Source: Persicitalea jodogahamensis (GTDB taxonomy: Bacteria > Bacteroidota > Bacteroidia > Cytophagales > Spirosomataceae). From it: 64,000 nucleotides of DNA. Location of the stretch: the NCBI RefSeq assembly GCF_014651615.1, contig NZ_BMXF01000002.1:537439-601438 (forward strand), in the 5' to 3' direction. The translations under genes and the position numbers were made by a program. Shown piece after piece: positions 52,402 through 62,842 of the stretch (position 1 is the first letter of the stretch; each line of letters opens with the position of its first letter). The notes beneath the pieces are model-generated. The model did not search any database, had not been told where the DNA came from, and was given only the letters and a program-made list of their open reading frames with translations.

Positions 52402-54879
52402 TCAACTCTCCTTACTCTTCCGCAGCATTCGCTTTACCGTCAGATAATCAAGAAAGTAGATAATCTTGAGCGATATATTATTGTTTTGATCCGATTGCAG
52501 CGTGTCCTGCAGATTCTCAAAGTACCCTGTTCCCACTAAATCCGAAGTGTTTACGGTCGCATTTTTCCAAACTATATTCAGGAAACTACCCGGCGCGAAC
52601 TGCCAGGTATAGACCATGTCGATGTTGAAGAAATTGACGTTACGGTCCAGGTTTTCGAGGTAGTTTTTTCGGAGCGAGAGGGTGCCGTTTTTATTCACAG
52701 AGAAATATTCCCTCGCGTCGACCACGCTGGAATAGTGCCGGGCGCGGAAGGTCAGCCCCATGCGGTTGGTGAAGCTGTATTTCAGGTTGAGAACGTTATT
52801 GAAGGTTTTGATGTGCCGCAGCGCGAATACCGGAGAACCGTCGTCGGCGCTGGCCATGTAGCCCAGGTTTCGGGGCCGTACTTCCAGATTGATACTGTGC
52901 CGAACCGAGAAGCGGCTGTTGAAGCGGAAGTTCTGCTCGAGCCGGGTTTCGTAGTTATACAGGTTGTAGAAATTCTGGTAGGCGCGTCCGTACAGCTCCA
53001 CTTCTACCGAATACTGGCGGGCGTCGTTGCTCTCGAACCAGCCGCCGCCCGATACGTAGCCGCCGCGCCGGAAGTACAGCCCCTCCACCCGGGGCTCATA
53101 GAAATCGTTTTGACCGGGGCTGTAATTCGCAAAGATTCCCATCCATTGCAGTTTCTTGGTCTGGACGTTGGCCCGTAGACCAATGCTGGAACGCTGGTAC
53201 TTGGTTTTGATATCACTAATGGGAGAAAAGAGCGAACTGTACCCGCCATCAAGACTGAAATGGAAGCGGTTATACCAGCCCTTCGGTTCGGTGACGCGGT
53301 AGTCCACATCCAGATCGTAGTCGATGTAGTTGTTATTGGTGAAAAAGCCCAGATCGTTGCTGGTAAACTTGGTATCGGTAAGCTCCTGTTCGATGCGAAA
53401 GGTGAAGTTTCCACTCGTCTTGCCAAAGCCGATTTCGTGACTATAGCCATTAAGGTTATCAGCATTGCCCGTTTTGTATTTCAAGTGGCTGAGTGAGAAC
53501 TGGCCGTAGGTATTGTAGGTGTTGTTCCTGTCGAACAGGCTGAACAAAGCTGCGCTCACGTTGGCATTGTAGTCCTTTCCTCCCCGGATGACGCTGGTAT
53601 TGATGAAACTGACGCTCGAATTGTTTTTCAGGGTCTGGTCCAGCACCACAATATTGTAGTTAGTCATCGGATCAGTTTCAACCCTTCGGATTTCGCCCGT
53701 TTCGGTGTTTTCGATGGTGGCAAACTGCTTTTTGGTCAAAGCGTTGAGTAGCCCGACTCCCAACCCGCCCTGAGTACGGCCTGATACTTTGGTGGCGTTG
53801 ACCAGCTTGGAGACGGAAGGATTTTTCTTCAACTGTTCGTTTTCACCCAGCTCATCCGCCGCATTGCCACGGCGCAGGGGTGCGCCGCCAATCCTTCGGG
53901 AGTAGAATAAGTTGCCTTTGCCGAAAAGCTCAGTGCCTTCGTTAAAAAAGGCCCTATTTTCGTTGAATTTCACCTCGAAGGGGGAGAGGTTCAATACCTG
54001 ATTGTCGCTCTGCACTTGCCCGAAATCGGGAATCAGCGTGGCATCCAGCGTGAAGGCCTGACTTAGCCCCAGCTTCATGTCCATGCCACCCGCTACCTGG
54101 CCCGTCAGATCTTTCTGGCCGGGTTCACTGGCGGGAAAATGATTCCCGTAGACCGAGAAGTAAGGCGTCAGCTGCAGCCGCAGTGGCGGCTTAATATTAC
54201 TGATGCCCCGCCAAAGTCCGGCTTGCGTCATGAAACCATTGACGTTTGGGTCGATGGGACTCCACGTATACCGCTGTCCGGTGTTGGTGCGTTTGCGGGT
54301 GATGTTGAGACCCCAATCCTGTATTCGGTCTTTCCCAAATCGGATGGCGGAATAAGGAATGAACATCTCGAACGACCAGCCTTCATCGTGAATCACGACG
54401 GCTGAGCGCCACACGGCATTCCAGCTAAAATCCTCGTCATTCGGCGTCAGTTTGGCATCCCACTGCTCGTTGAGAGGCGTCAGGAAGTACTCAAAGCCGT
54501 TCAGCTCATCGTGGTAAGTATCAAAAATAATTCCGATGAAGTCATTGTTGCCGAAGCCGTCGCGGCCCCGTAACTCGCGGGCGATGCTATCGCGGCCTTG
54601 CTCATAACAGGTGCCGCCGAAGTAAATTCCGTCGTCGCTGTAAATCAAAAATGTTTCAGTGCGGTTTTCATCGGCTTCTTTTTTGCCAATAGTGGGACGA
54701 TACTCGACGAATTCATCGGCCCGAGCTGCGTCTTGCCAGGCGGGATCGGTCAAAGTACCGTCAATGGTAACGGTCTGGGCAGTGCGTTGTGCTTCGAGTA
54801 TTTTAGGGGTAAATTGTCCGAAAGAAGATTGGAAGACAAAGATTAAAAGTAGGAAAGGGAGCGGAAATCTCCGGGGCAT
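52402..54879 (-). CDS. DUF5916 outer-membrane protein with CBM9-like N-terminal domain
   Basis: Signal peptide (PFLLLIFVFQSSFGQ). The N-terminal third (about 30-230) is a CBM9-like carbohydrate-binding domain (VTIDGTLTDPAWQDAARADE and LIYSDDGIYFGGTCYE). The remainder is a long beta-barrel of the DUF5916 family (FGQVQSDNQVLNLSPFEVKF, then FNEGTELFGKGNLFYSRRIG). 825 residues. These proteins are widespread in Bacteroidota. A role in hydrolase or surface glycan work is often proposed but not shown. Confidence 0.9.
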   Translation of the reverse strand: MPRRFPLPFLLLIFVFQSSFGQFTPKILEAQRTAQTVTIDGTLTDPAWQDAARADEFVEYRPTIGKKEADENRTETFLIYSDDGIYFGGTCYEQGRDSIARELRGRDGFGNNDFIGIIFDTYHDELNGFEYFLTPLNEQWDAKLTPNDEDFSWNAVWRSAVVIHDEGWSFEMFIPYSAIRFGKDRIQDWGLNITRKRTNTGQRYTWSPIDPNVNGFMTQAGLWRGISNIKPPLRLQLTPYFSVYGNHFPASEPGQKDLTGQVAGGMDMKLGLSQAFTLDATLIPDFGQVQSDNQVLNLSPFEVKFNENRAFFNEGTELFGKGNLFYSRRIGGAPLRRGNAADELGENEQLKKNPSVSKLVNATKVSGRTQGGLGVGLLNALTKKQFATIENTETGEIRRVETDPMTNYNIVVLDQTLKNNSSVSFINTSVIRGGKDYNANVSAALFSLFDRNNTYNTYGQFSLSHLKYKTGNADNLNGYSHEIGFGKTSGNFTFRIEQELTDTKFTSNDLGFFTNNNYIDYDLDVDYRVTEPKGWYNRFHFSLDGGYSSLFSPISDIKTKYQRSSIGLRANVQTKKLQWMGIFANYSPGQNDFYEPRVEGLYFRRGGYVSGGGWFESNDARQYSVEVELYGRAYQNFYNLYNYETRLEQNFRFNSRFSVRHSINLEVRPRNLGYMASADDGSPVFALRHIKTFNNVLNLKYSFTNRMGLTFRARHYSSVVDAREYFSVNKNGTLSLRKNYLENLDRNVNFFNIDMVYTWQFAPGSFLNIVWKNATVNTSDLVGTGYFENLQDTLQSDQNNNISLKIIYFLDYLTVKRMLRKSKES

Positions 54880-55038
54880 ATTGGGTTAAGTGTGTTGAAT
54901 CGGCATTTCCTGCAAGGTGTGGGAAAAAGCCGGAAAGTCGCAAGGTGTTCAATATGAGGATACTAAAATTGTGCCATTACTGGCTTTTTGTATACATAAT
55001 CTTACAACTGCGTCTCCATCCAACGGTTAATCGCATAG

Positions 55039-55073
55039 ATCGGCCGCAATCGGCGATGTCGATTGCGGCCGAT
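55039..55073 (-). terminator. Perfect GC-rich hairpin downstream of the 55189-56916 gene
   Basis: 14-base arms (55039-55052 ATCGGCCGCAATCG and 55060-55073) with a 7-base loop. It lies 115 bases after the stop of the minus-strand gene at 55189 in a 309-base gap (54880-55188) that otherwise shows nothing. No T-run follows on either strand. Confidence 0.5.
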
Positions 55074-55188
55074 GTCAAGCCAGGTGTCCTGGCTCTCTTT
55101 TGAGGTAAGGTTGTAATTGTTGTTCAGGAATAGCCTTCTGTTTTTGCAGAAAAAACAGACTCTTGCCTGTGAGCGACATTGGCATGGC

Positions 55189-56916
55189 TCAAGACAGGCG
55201 GAAGGTATGCCGGAAAGGGGTGAAGCCAGTCAGATAGACAGCCGGTGCATCCAGGGGAGGCAATGCTCCGCGCAGGTGCAGGTTTCGGTGCTCAAACCGC
55301 CCCGGGCCGAATGTGATCGTATCGCCTTGAAAAGTGTATGTTCCCTGTTTGGCGGATTCCAGCTTGTAAGCATCTTTTTCGGAGGCAGTCAGCAACTCCG
55401 CGCCACCAAAACTACCGCCTTCCCGGAAAATCAGTTCCAATGCAACCGGAACACCATCGGTGCCTGTTATTTCAATGTCGGCTTCTATTCCTTCGGCCGT
55501 TTCCCGAACCTTTACGCTAGATACGAGCTGCTGAATTTCGCTCTTCTCGCGATCGTCCCTTGGTAGTTTTTGCCAATTGCCGCCGCTACCCTTCGGAATA
55601 TTATTTTTGGGGAAGGGCTGATAATATTGTGCTTCCAGCGATCGGGCCATTTGCCATTCATCGCCATTCCGGGTTAGTTCCCCTCCCTCGAACTGCCCTT
55701 TACCGAAGAAAGAAGCCGCGAACCGGACTCCCTGCAACACGGCATTGCCTTTGTGAAAAGTAAGCCAGACGGGGTTGCTGGAAATTAGGGTTGCATCCCA
55801 TTTTCCGCGCCGGATACGCACTAAGCCTGAATACGGAAATGCTTTCACATACTCGGTGGGCAGCGGCTTCGCCGCGGGCAGTTCCTCCCACAGCGATGGA
55901 TCTTCCAAAAAATAGTTGAGTTGCGAAACGACTTTCGGCAAGGCCGTCTTCTCGATCATCCGGCACATCGCCGCAAAATCTCCGTTTTTATCTCGCAAGG
56001 CTAGGTAGCGGTACGGATAATAGTACCCTTCCATCGTCCCGATAGCGGCCTTGTCCTGTCGCCCCGAAGCCTCGGTTACTACTTCGCCGTTGGGGTGCAT
56101 ATAGTAACGGGCCATATCCAGGTTACGGCGTACGTAGTCGTAGAGTTCAGGCTTTTTCAACCCTCTGGCAATCGTGATCAGCGTGCGGTTGGTAAGCGGG
56201 GAATAGATATAAGTACTGCGTTCGGTGTATTGGCCGTCTTCGTCCATGTCAATCTGCTCGGCCAGCCATTCTTCCACACGAGCCGCGTAACGCGGATCGG
56301 GCAATAGTTCATATAGTTTGGTGAGAGCGGCCGACACCACCCAGCGGTGGTTGGGCGTGTGGATGCCGCCGACGATCAGCGCTTCTCCGGCCCGTTGCAG
56401 AAAAGTTTTTAACGATTCGAGTTGGGTTTTGAAAAATCCTGCGTCGGCCCGCTGCATCAGGATGTATTCAGGAACCAGCCATTTGACGATGAAACCCAAG
56501 TCGGGTGTAGAGTGAAAGTTGGTCGAGAGCAGATCGACCGTGCCGTCTTTGTGCTGGATGCGCAGCATGTATTGCAACGCGAGCTCCACTTCCTTCGCCA
56601 GACTTTTCGAGCGGTGGTACTTACTTTCGGGACTCACCAGGGCACAGACCGCCGTGCGGATAAAACTCGTGGCCGAGTGAACATTGGGAATGCCGTAGCC
56701 GTCCGTAAGTCCGCCGAAAGCAGGCAAAGCAGTGTCTAGTACCCGCAATGCTCGCAGCGGTTCCACACGCTGGTCGTTTTCCTTAATGAGAGTCAACAAC
56801 CAGTTGGGTTTGTCTTTATTAACAAAATTAGTGGGGCGAGCCAATGCCAGCGAGCTTACCGCTGGCGCGACGCAGAGAGTAGTCGCTGTCGTTTTGAGGA
56901 AGATTCGGCGGTGCAT
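55189..56916 (-). CDS. Secreted alpha-barrel-like protein, family not named
   Basis: The start at ATG 56916 gives a Tat-like or Sec signal (HRRIFLKTTATTLCVAPAV). 575 residues. The N-terminal half has repeated helix patterns (ALQYMLRIQHKDGTVDL, ALTKLYELLPDPRYAARVEE) suggestive of an (alpha/alpha) toroid as in polysaccharide lyases and GH88-like enzymes. The C-terminal part (about 330-575) is beta-rich (VRIRRGKWDATLISSNPVWL, YTFQGDTITFGPGRFEHRN) as in heparinase II/III-like enzymes. Catalytic residues cannot be assigned. It could be a polysaccharide lyase-like protein, but this is a fold guess. Confidence 0.6.
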   Translation of the reverse strand: MHRRIFLKTTATTLCVAPAVSSLALARPTNFVNKDKPNWLLTLIKENDQRVEPLRALRVLDTALPAFGGLTDGYGIPNVHSATSFIRTAVCALVSPESKYHRSKSLAKEVELALQYMLRIQHKDGTVDLLSTNFHSTPDLGFIVKWLVPEYILMQRADAGFFKTQLESLKTFLQRAGEALIVGGIHTPNHRWVVSAALTKLYELLPDPRYAARVEEWLAEQIDMDEDGQYTERSTYIYSPLTNRTLITIARGLKKPELYDYVRRNLDMARYYMHPNGEVVTEASGRQDKAAIGTMEGYYYPYRYLALRDKNGDFAAMCRMIEKTALPKVVSQLNYFLEDPSLWEELPAAKPLPTEYVKAFPYSGLVRIRRGKWDATLISSNPVWLTFHKGNAVLQGVRFAASFFGKGQFEGGELTRNGDEWQMARSLEAQYYQPFPKNNIPKGSGGNWQKLPRDDREKSEIQQLVSSVKVRETAEGIEADIEITGTDGVPVALELIFREGGSFGGAELLTASEKDAYKLESAKQGTYTFQGDTITFGPGRFEHRNLHLRGALPPLDAPAVYLTGFTPFRHTFRLS

Positions 56917-56988
56917 ATTTCCAGAAGGATAAGTGGGAAGCATTATACTCAAAGACAAAGTACCCGCTTTTTACCTTTCTCCGCAGGA

Positions 56989-59364
56989 TTACTCACTTCG
57001 CAGCGACTCCACCGGGTTGGTAAACGCCGCCTTTACACTCTGAAAACTTACCGTTAGCAACGCAATGCCAATGGTCAGCGAGCTGGCCAGCCCGAACAGC
57101 CACCAACTGATCTCTATTTTGTAGGCGAAATTATCCAGCCACGCATTCATGCCATACCAGGCGATGGGACTGGCAATGAGGACGGCAATCAACACGAGTT
57201 TAATAAAATCCCGGGAAAGTAGCGCAACGATACTGGCCACCGACGCGCCCAGTACTTTGCGAACGCCGATTTCCTTCGTCCGGCTCTCGGCGCTGAAAAT
57301 GGACAGCCCGAATAATCCCAGGCAGGAAATGAGAACGGCAATGGCAGTCAGGCAAAGAAACAGCCGCCCAAAGCGGTCCTCCGCCTGGTATTGTTCGTCG
57401 TAAGCGGCATCGGCGAAGAAGGATACGAATGGTACTTCAGGTACTAATTTGTTCCATTCAGTTTTGAGATCTGATACCGTTTTCTGGACATTGGCTGAAG
57501 CAATATCGAAGGTCATTAAGGTGAAAAAACCAGGGGCTATCCGCAGGGTAAGCGGCTGCACCGTTTCCTGCAATGATTGGAAATGGAAATCTTTTACGAC
57601 GCCCACGATAAGCCCCCTGCTGTTCAGTTGTTCGTAGCGCTTTTCCAATGCCGCCTCCGGTTTTGCGTAGCCCAGTGCTTTGGCGGTCGCTTCATTTATG
57701 AGCATGGCTTGGGTGGAGTCTGAGGCCAGTTGAGGCGAGAGAAAACGCCCGGCCACTAACTGTATTTGGTATTGGTTCAGGAAGTCATGATCTACGAAGT
57801 AGTTGTCCGAATCGAGCGTCTGCATTTCCCGGTTCTTATTTTCGATTTGCGTCGGGTAGTTGTGATTGCCCTTGCCCGGAATACTGGATGACAAACTAAC
57901 CCCGTTCACGCCCGGTACCCGGGCGAACTGTTGTTTGATGAAGGTACTTCGCTCGGCGATGCGGCCCCCGAACTGAAAATCGACGACTAGTTTATGATCT
58001 TTCTGAAAGCCCAAATCATAACTTCGCATGTGGCCAAGCTGCGCATAAACTACCAGCGTCGAGATGACCAGGACAAGGGAAACCGAAAACTGCACAACGA
58101 CCAGTACTTTGCGCAGCGGCAGACTACGACCCGTTGTGAAACCGCCTTGTAGTCCGATCAAGGGCCGGAAACCGGACAGATGAAGCGCAGGATAAAGACC
58201 TGCCACCAGACCGGTTATTACGGCGATCCCTAATAGCCAGACCATGTAAGTACCCGACTGGAACAGGCTTTCCGACAGCGTTTTTTGGGATAAATCGTTG
58301 AAAGCGGGCAACAACAAAGCGCAAAGTACCACGGATAGTCCAAAAGCGATTAGCGTCACCAGCCCTGCATCCATCAGGAACTGACCCACCAGCTGCCGTC
58401 GTTCGGCCCCCAGTACTTTGCGGACACCTACTTCTTTGGCCCGCTTAGTCGCGAGGGCTGTCGTCAGATTGATAAAGTTAAAGCTGGCAACGAACAACAC
58501 AAAGACAGCGATTAGGGCAAAAATGTATACATTCTCGATGCTACCGTGCGCCGAACTCCCCGAACGCGAGCCCCGCGCTCGCCCGTGCAGATACACATCC
58601 GTCAGTGGTTCGAGGGAAAGCGTCCACTTTCCCTGAGTTTTATCCGTGTGCTGACTGACAAAATCGGTCATCCTTGCGCTTAGCAACCGAGTGCCGGTAT
58701 TGTCGGGCAATAGCAAATAGGTATAAAAGAAAAAGCGTTTCCAGTTGGACTGCCAGCTTTCTCCCAGTGTGGCCATCGACATCAGTATATCCACCCTAAA
58801 ATGTGAATTCTGCGGCATATCCCGCATGACTCCCGTCACGGTAGTAGGCTCTTTGCCATTGATCAGTAGCGTTTTACCCACCGGATCTTCGTCGCCGAAG
58901 TACCGCCGGGCCGCGCTTTCCGAAAGTACCGTCGTGTAGGGTACATTCAATACTTTTTTCGGGTTTCCTCTTACCAGCGGGAGCGTAAAAATCGAAAACA
59001 GGGAAGAGTCGGTGTAGGCGATTTTCTCTTCCTGCGCCTGCTCCCGGTCTTTCTGAAAAATCAAATAATCGAGAAAAACGCGGGTTGCGCCCCGTACTTC
59101 GGGAAAAGCGTCCCTAAGTGCGGGAGCCATCGCGCCCACCGTACTTTTGTAATCGACGCCCGTGGCCGTTTCGACATCCGTCACCAGGCGGTAGATGTTG
59201 TCTGCCTTTTGGTGATAGCGGTCGTAACTCAACTCGAAATGAACATACAGCAACGCAAAAAAACATACGCTTATCCCCAAAGCCAGACCACCAATATTAA
59301 TAAGGGAATAGGTTTTATTCCTGGCCAGATTTCGTAACGCGATTTTGAAGTAGTTGTGGAACAT
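56989..59364 (-). CDS. FtsX/MacB-type ABC transporter permease (copy 1)
   Basis: Inner-membrane permease of the Bacteroidota MacB/FtsX-like kind. 791 residues with four FtsX helices: one N-terminal (INIGGLALGISVCFFALLYV), a large periplasmic region (about 40-290), and central and C-terminal FtsX blocks (VGVRKVLGAERRQLVGQF; EIGVRKVLGASVASIVALLS). No ATPase gene is adjacent. It lies 24 bases after the second permease gene of the same length. Confidence 0.9.
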   Translation of the reverse strand: MFHNYFKIALRNLARNKTYSLINIGGLALGISVCFFALLYVHFELSYDRYHQKADNIYRLVTDVETATGVDYKSTVGAMAPALRDAFPEVRGATRVFLDYLIFQKDREQAQEEKIAYTDSSLFSIFTLPLVRGNPKKVLNVPYTTVLSESAARRYFGDEDPVGKTLLINGKEPTTVTGVMRDMPQNSHFRVDILMSMATLGESWQSNWKRFFFYTYLLLPDNTGTRLLSARMTDFVSQHTDKTQGKWTLSLEPLTDVYLHGRARGSRSGSSAHGSIENVYIFALIAVFVLFVASFNFINLTTALATKRAKEVGVRKVLGAERRQLVGQFLMDAGLVTLIAFGLSVVLCALLLPAFNDLSQKTLSESLFQSGTYMVWLLGIAVITGLVAGLYPALHLSGFRPLIGLQGGFTTGRSLPLRKVLVVVQFSVSLVLVISTLVVYAQLGHMRSYDLGFQKDHKLVVDFQFGGRIAERSTFIKQQFARVPGVNGVSLSSSIPGKGNHNYPTQIENKNREMQTLDSDNYFVDHDFLNQYQIQLVAGRFLSPQLASDSTQAMLINEATAKALGYAKPEAALEKRYEQLNSRGLIVGVVKDFHFQSLQETVQPLTLRIAPGFFTLMTFDIASANVQKTVSDLKTEWNKLVPEVPFVSFFADAAYDEQYQAEDRFGRLFLCLTAIAVLISCLGLFGLSIFSAESRTKEIGVRKVLGASVASIVALLSRDFIKLVLIAVLIASPIAWYGMNAWLDNFAYKIEISWWLFGLASSLTIGIALLTVSFQSVKAAFTNPVESLRSE

Positions 59365-59388
59365 GACAATAGTCGGATGTTTAAAGTA

Positions 59389-61764
59389 TTACTCGCTGCG
59401 TAAACTTTTTACCGGATTCACCCTGGCTGCCCTGATGGCCTGATAGCTCATCGTCAGGAAAGCGACCAGCGCGGCCAGGCTACCCGCCAACACGAAGGAC
59501 CAGATAGGCACGTCGATACGGTACGCAAAATCCTGCAGCCAAGTATCCATGCCGTACCAGGCGATGGGTGCTGCTACGATCAGAGCAATCAAAATTGGTT
59601 TCAGGAAATCCCGGGAAAGCAGCGCAACGATACTGGCCACCGATGCGCCCAGTACTTTGCGAACGCCGATTTCCTTCGTCCGCTGCTCGGCGGTGAAAGC
59701 GACCAGGCCCAGCAGCCCCAGGCAGGAAATGAAAACGGAAAGCCCCGCAAATAGGCCGAATACTCTTGAAGTCTGGATTTCCTTCCGATAGGTTTTGTCG
59801 AAGGCCTCATCAAGAAAACTATACTCGAAAGGGTAGTTGGGGAATTGCTTTTTCCAGACTGTTTTCAACAGTGGCACCGTGGCGGCGAGGTCGGTACCCT
59901 GCAGTTTGAGGGCCAGCGGCCCCCAGGCGTTGTTGATGAGCATCATGGGCATGATTTCGCTTTTCAAATCCATCTGGTTGAAATCTTCCACGACCCCAAT
60001 GATCTGCCCGTTGACGGGTACTTCGGCATAGCCGCCTTCGGCGTTGTACTGGTACGTCACGTAGCCGATGGTCTGCCCCAGTTTCCAGCCGTACTTCTTC
60101 ATGGCCGTTTCGTTGACCACGTAGCTGCTGCGGTCGGCGGTGTTGTCTTTCTGGAAAAACCGTCCCTCGATCATCTTTACCCCAAAAACCAACGTAAACT
60201 GGCTGTCCACGAACAACTGCCCGATCGCCACGTCGTCCTGCGGGCCGCTGACCGACTGCGGCGAGAGTTTGTTGATGCTGACCCCAGTGCCGGGCAACAT
60301 CGACACCTGCGTTATGTCCTGCACGCTGGCCAACTGTCGAAGTTCGTTTTGAAACGCCGAACGCTGGCTTTCGGACGCCTGCGAAGGCGGGTCGAGCGAA
60401 AGCACCTGCTCGCGCTCGTAGCCCAAATCCTTGTGCTGTATGTAGCGAAGCTGATCCATGACGACGATGGTGGCCACCAGCATCACAATCGAAATCACAA
60501 ACTGCACCACCACCAGGCCGCGCCGCACGTAAGCCCGGCCGCTGTTGGGCAGCAGGTAGTTTTTCAAAACCCTAATCGGGTTGAAATTCGAGAGAACGAA
60601 GGCGGGGTAAAGTCCCGTCAGCACACTGGTCAACGCCACGAAACCGAGTAGCAAAATCAGTTTTGAAGAAGTGAACAGCGGGGCCAATGTCAGGTTTTTA
60701 TCGGCGAAGTCATTGAAAAAGGGCAAGGCCAGATGCGCCAGCAGCAAAGCGAAGCCCGTGGCAATCAGCGTGAATAAAAACGACTCGCCCATGAATTGCC
60801 TGATGAGCTGCGAACGGTTGGCGCCCATCGCCTTGCGCACGCCCACTTCCCGCGCCCGCAGCGTGGATCGCGCCGACGAGAGGTTGAGGTAGTTGAAGCA
60901 AGCCAGCAGCAGTATGCACAAAGCGACCGCTCCGAAAATGCGCACGAACTCGATGGCGTTGGTCGCCCGCACGCGGTCGTCCATGCGGTGGCGGAGGTAA
61001 ATGTCGCGCAGCGGAATCACGTCCAGCGACCAGGCGGCGGCGTTGGGATCATTCGTTTGCTTGGCAACGGCAGGCAACTGGCTTTTTATTTTATCAAAAG
61101 ACGCCCCCGGACTCAGCAGGAAGTAAGTCATTCCGGCAAAATCCCAATAAGAGTCATTTTCCGAATTGAGTAAGGTTTTGGCATTCAGGCTGGAAGCCAG
61201 AAAATCAATGGGCAGGTGCGTGTTTTCGGGCGTATCCCGCATCACACCAGCGACGGTAAATGTGACCTTTCCCTGCAACTGCACGTCGATGGTTTGCCCC
61301 ACGGGTGGCGTATTGGCGAAGTACTTGGTCGCCATGCGCTCTGAAATGACGACTTGGCTGGGCAAGGCCAGCGCGTCTTGCAAACTGCCCTCGGCCATCG
61401 GAAAGTCAAAAATTTTCGTGAGGCTGCTGTCGGCCAGGCAAAAGCGGCTTTCGTAAGCGGCCAGGTTGTGGCGCGACACCAGCGCCCGGCGCGGCAACAC
61501 CTGCGTGACGGCTTCGATGCCCGTCTGTTTTTTCAATAAATCGCTAAACGACGATCCGCTGGACGAGGAGTTCAGGAATTGCTGGAACAGGCCGATGCGG
61601 TCAGCTTTGGGTTGATTGGTATCGAAACTAAGATCATCCAGCACGTACAGTGCGATGACCACACAGGTCGCCAGACCCACCGATAAGCCTGCTATATTGA
61701 TAAATGAGTAGGTCCGGTTCCTGACGAGGTTACGGACGGCAATTGTCAGGTAGTTTTTCAGCAT
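59389..61764 (-). CDS. FtsX/MacB-type ABC transporter permease (copy 2)
   Basis: Paralog of the preceding gene in tandem: same length (791), same order of segments (INIAGLSVGLATCVVIALYV, VGVRKAMGANRSQLIRQFMG, EIGVRKVLGASVASIVALLS). Overall similarity is moderate, except in the last conserved block, where the two genes are almost identical in DNA. An ATPase partner must lie elsewhere. Such permeases may export peptides or transmit signals, but no substrate can be given. Confidence 0.9.
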   Translation of the reverse strand: MLKNYLTIAVRNLVRNRTYSFINIAGLSVGLATCVVIALYVLDDLSFDTNQPKADRIGLFQQFLNSSSSGSSFSDLLKKQTGIEAVTQVLPRRALVSRHNLAAYESRFCLADSSLTKIFDFPMAEGSLQDALALPSQVVISERMATKYFANTPPVGQTIDVQLQGKVTFTVAGVMRDTPENTHLPIDFLASSLNAKTLLNSENDSYWDFAGMTYFLLSPGASFDKIKSQLPAVAKQTNDPNAAAWSLDVIPLRDIYLRHRMDDRVRATNAIEFVRIFGAVALCILLLACFNYLNLSSARSTLRAREVGVRKAMGANRSQLIRQFMGESFLFTLIATGFALLLAHLALPFFNDFADKNLTLAPLFTSSKLILLLGFVALTSVLTGLYPAFVLSNFNPIRVLKNYLLPNSGRAYVRRGLVVVQFVISIVMLVATIVVMDQLRYIQHKDLGYEREQVLSLDPPSQASESQRSAFQNELRQLASVQDITQVSMLPGTGVSINKLSPQSVSGPQDDVAIGQLFVDSQFTLVFGVKMIEGRFFQKDNTADRSSYVVNETAMKKYGWKLGQTIGYVTYQYNAEGGYAEVPVNGQIIGVVEDFNQMDLKSEIMPMMLINNAWGPLALKLQGTDLAATVPLLKTVWKKQFPNYPFEYSFLDEAFDKTYRKEIQTSRVFGLFAGLSVFISCLGLLGLVAFTAEQRTKEIGVRKVLGASVASIVALLSRDFLKPILIALIVAAPIAWYGMDTWLQDFAYRIDVPIWSFVLAGSLAALVAFLTMSYQAIRAARVNPVKSLRSE

Positions 61765-61876
61765 AGCGAAAGTAGGATAGGAGCAAGTCTATATGGATGC
61801 GCTATCTCTTCCAAAAACACCATACCTTAAAAGTAGAGTACTGAAAATAAGCAGATTAAATACAAAATGGAATAAA

Positions 61877-61921
61877 AAAACGTCCGATTTCGAACACTTG
61901 CGTTTCGAAATCGGACGTTTT
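61877..61921 (-). terminator. Rho-independent terminator of the DUF4136 gene
   Basis: Perfect 18-base arms (61877-61894 and 61904-61921) with a 9-base loop. On the minus strand a T-run (TTTTTT) follows. It is 21 bases after the DUF4136 stop. Confidence 0.85.
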
Positions 61922-61942
61922 CAACGAATTATATATCCGGAA

Positions 61943-62521
61943 CTACCGCGTTCCTATCTCAGTGGAATAAGTGTCGGAAGTGGCCTGCGGGAAGGTATGG
62001 AGAATATCTCCGATAATTCCCTGCATCATGGTGGCGCGGTCTTCGCGCTTGTTGGGAGCTTTGAGTTTACCGGAAGCCCAACCTTGCCATATCATTTTAT
62101 TAGCCCGATTTTGGTAAATATTCACGATGAAGCGGCCCTCTTCGTAGCTGTAGGTCGAAATGTTGTTATTCTGGGGACCGTACCACCACCAGTAGGGCGA
62201 CATCGTGTTGTTGGACCGCACCTGCTGACGATCCTTTACGTCGGTCAGATACCGTACCACCAATTCGGGGTTACTCTCATCAAGGCGGTACCCCTTGGCT
62301 TCCATCGCTTGTGTCACGGCCTCAGTAATACGGCGGCGATTCAGATCACTACCCAGCAGTGGGTCGTCGGTGATGTTTTTCTCAGCTTCTACCCGGAAAG
62401 TCTTGAATTGCTTTAAATTAACGCTGCGGTCGTAGTCATTCTGGACCTGAAATGCGGGCGAACAGGCGACAAACCAGCCTCCGAGCAGCATCAGCAAAGT
62501 GATTCTTATTATATTTTTCAT
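61943..62521 (-). CDS. DUF4136 domain lipoprotein
   Basis: Lipoprotein with a signal ending LLGGWFVACSPAF (Cys20). The domain follows: VQNDYDRSVNLKQFKTFRVE, LNRRRITEAVTQAMEAKGYR, NPELVVRYLTDVKDRQQVRS, and FIVNIYQNRANKMIWQGWA. 192 residues, typical of DUF4136. ATG 62521 is chosen because it opens directly on the signal. It is probably inserted in the outer membrane with an unknown role. Confidence 0.9.
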   Translation of the reverse strand: MKNIIRITLLMLLGGWFVACSPAFQVQNDYDRSVNLKQFKTFRVEAEKNITDDPLLGSDLNRRRITEAVTQAMEAKGYRLDESNPELVVRYLTDVKDRQQVRSNNTMSPYWWWYGPQNNNISTYSYEEGRFIVNIYQNRANKMIWQGWASGKLKAPNKREDRATMMQGIIGDILHTFPQATSDTYSTEIGTR

Positions 62522-62842
62522 GGTTCTTCTTTTTTGGTTGTTAGGGTGAAAATTGTACTTAATAATAGGTAAAAAACTGTTCCATGAAAATTTTGCCTGT
62601 CTATTGAATGAATACAGGTTAAAAACGCGAACTTCTGACACTTAGTGTGGAAAGAAACTGAAATTTTGGCAGATATTGATTCATTGAAAAGCTCTTTTCA
62701 ACCCTAAAATGGTTTTTACACTAACTTGCGAACTTTTAACGAAAGAAAGCACTGGAAATTTTTAAACGCTCAGGTGGCCGCCGCAGGGCGCGCCTCTGTG
62801 CCAACTGTTAATCGCGCCGGCGATCCGGCACCTACTTGTCCA
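62522..62842. other. Divergent gap before the aminotransferase gene
   Basis: 321 bases with the promoter region of the DUF4136 gene on the left. On the right the aminotransferase frame is open back to 62708 without an ATG. No repeat or terminator was seen. Confidence 0.5.
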
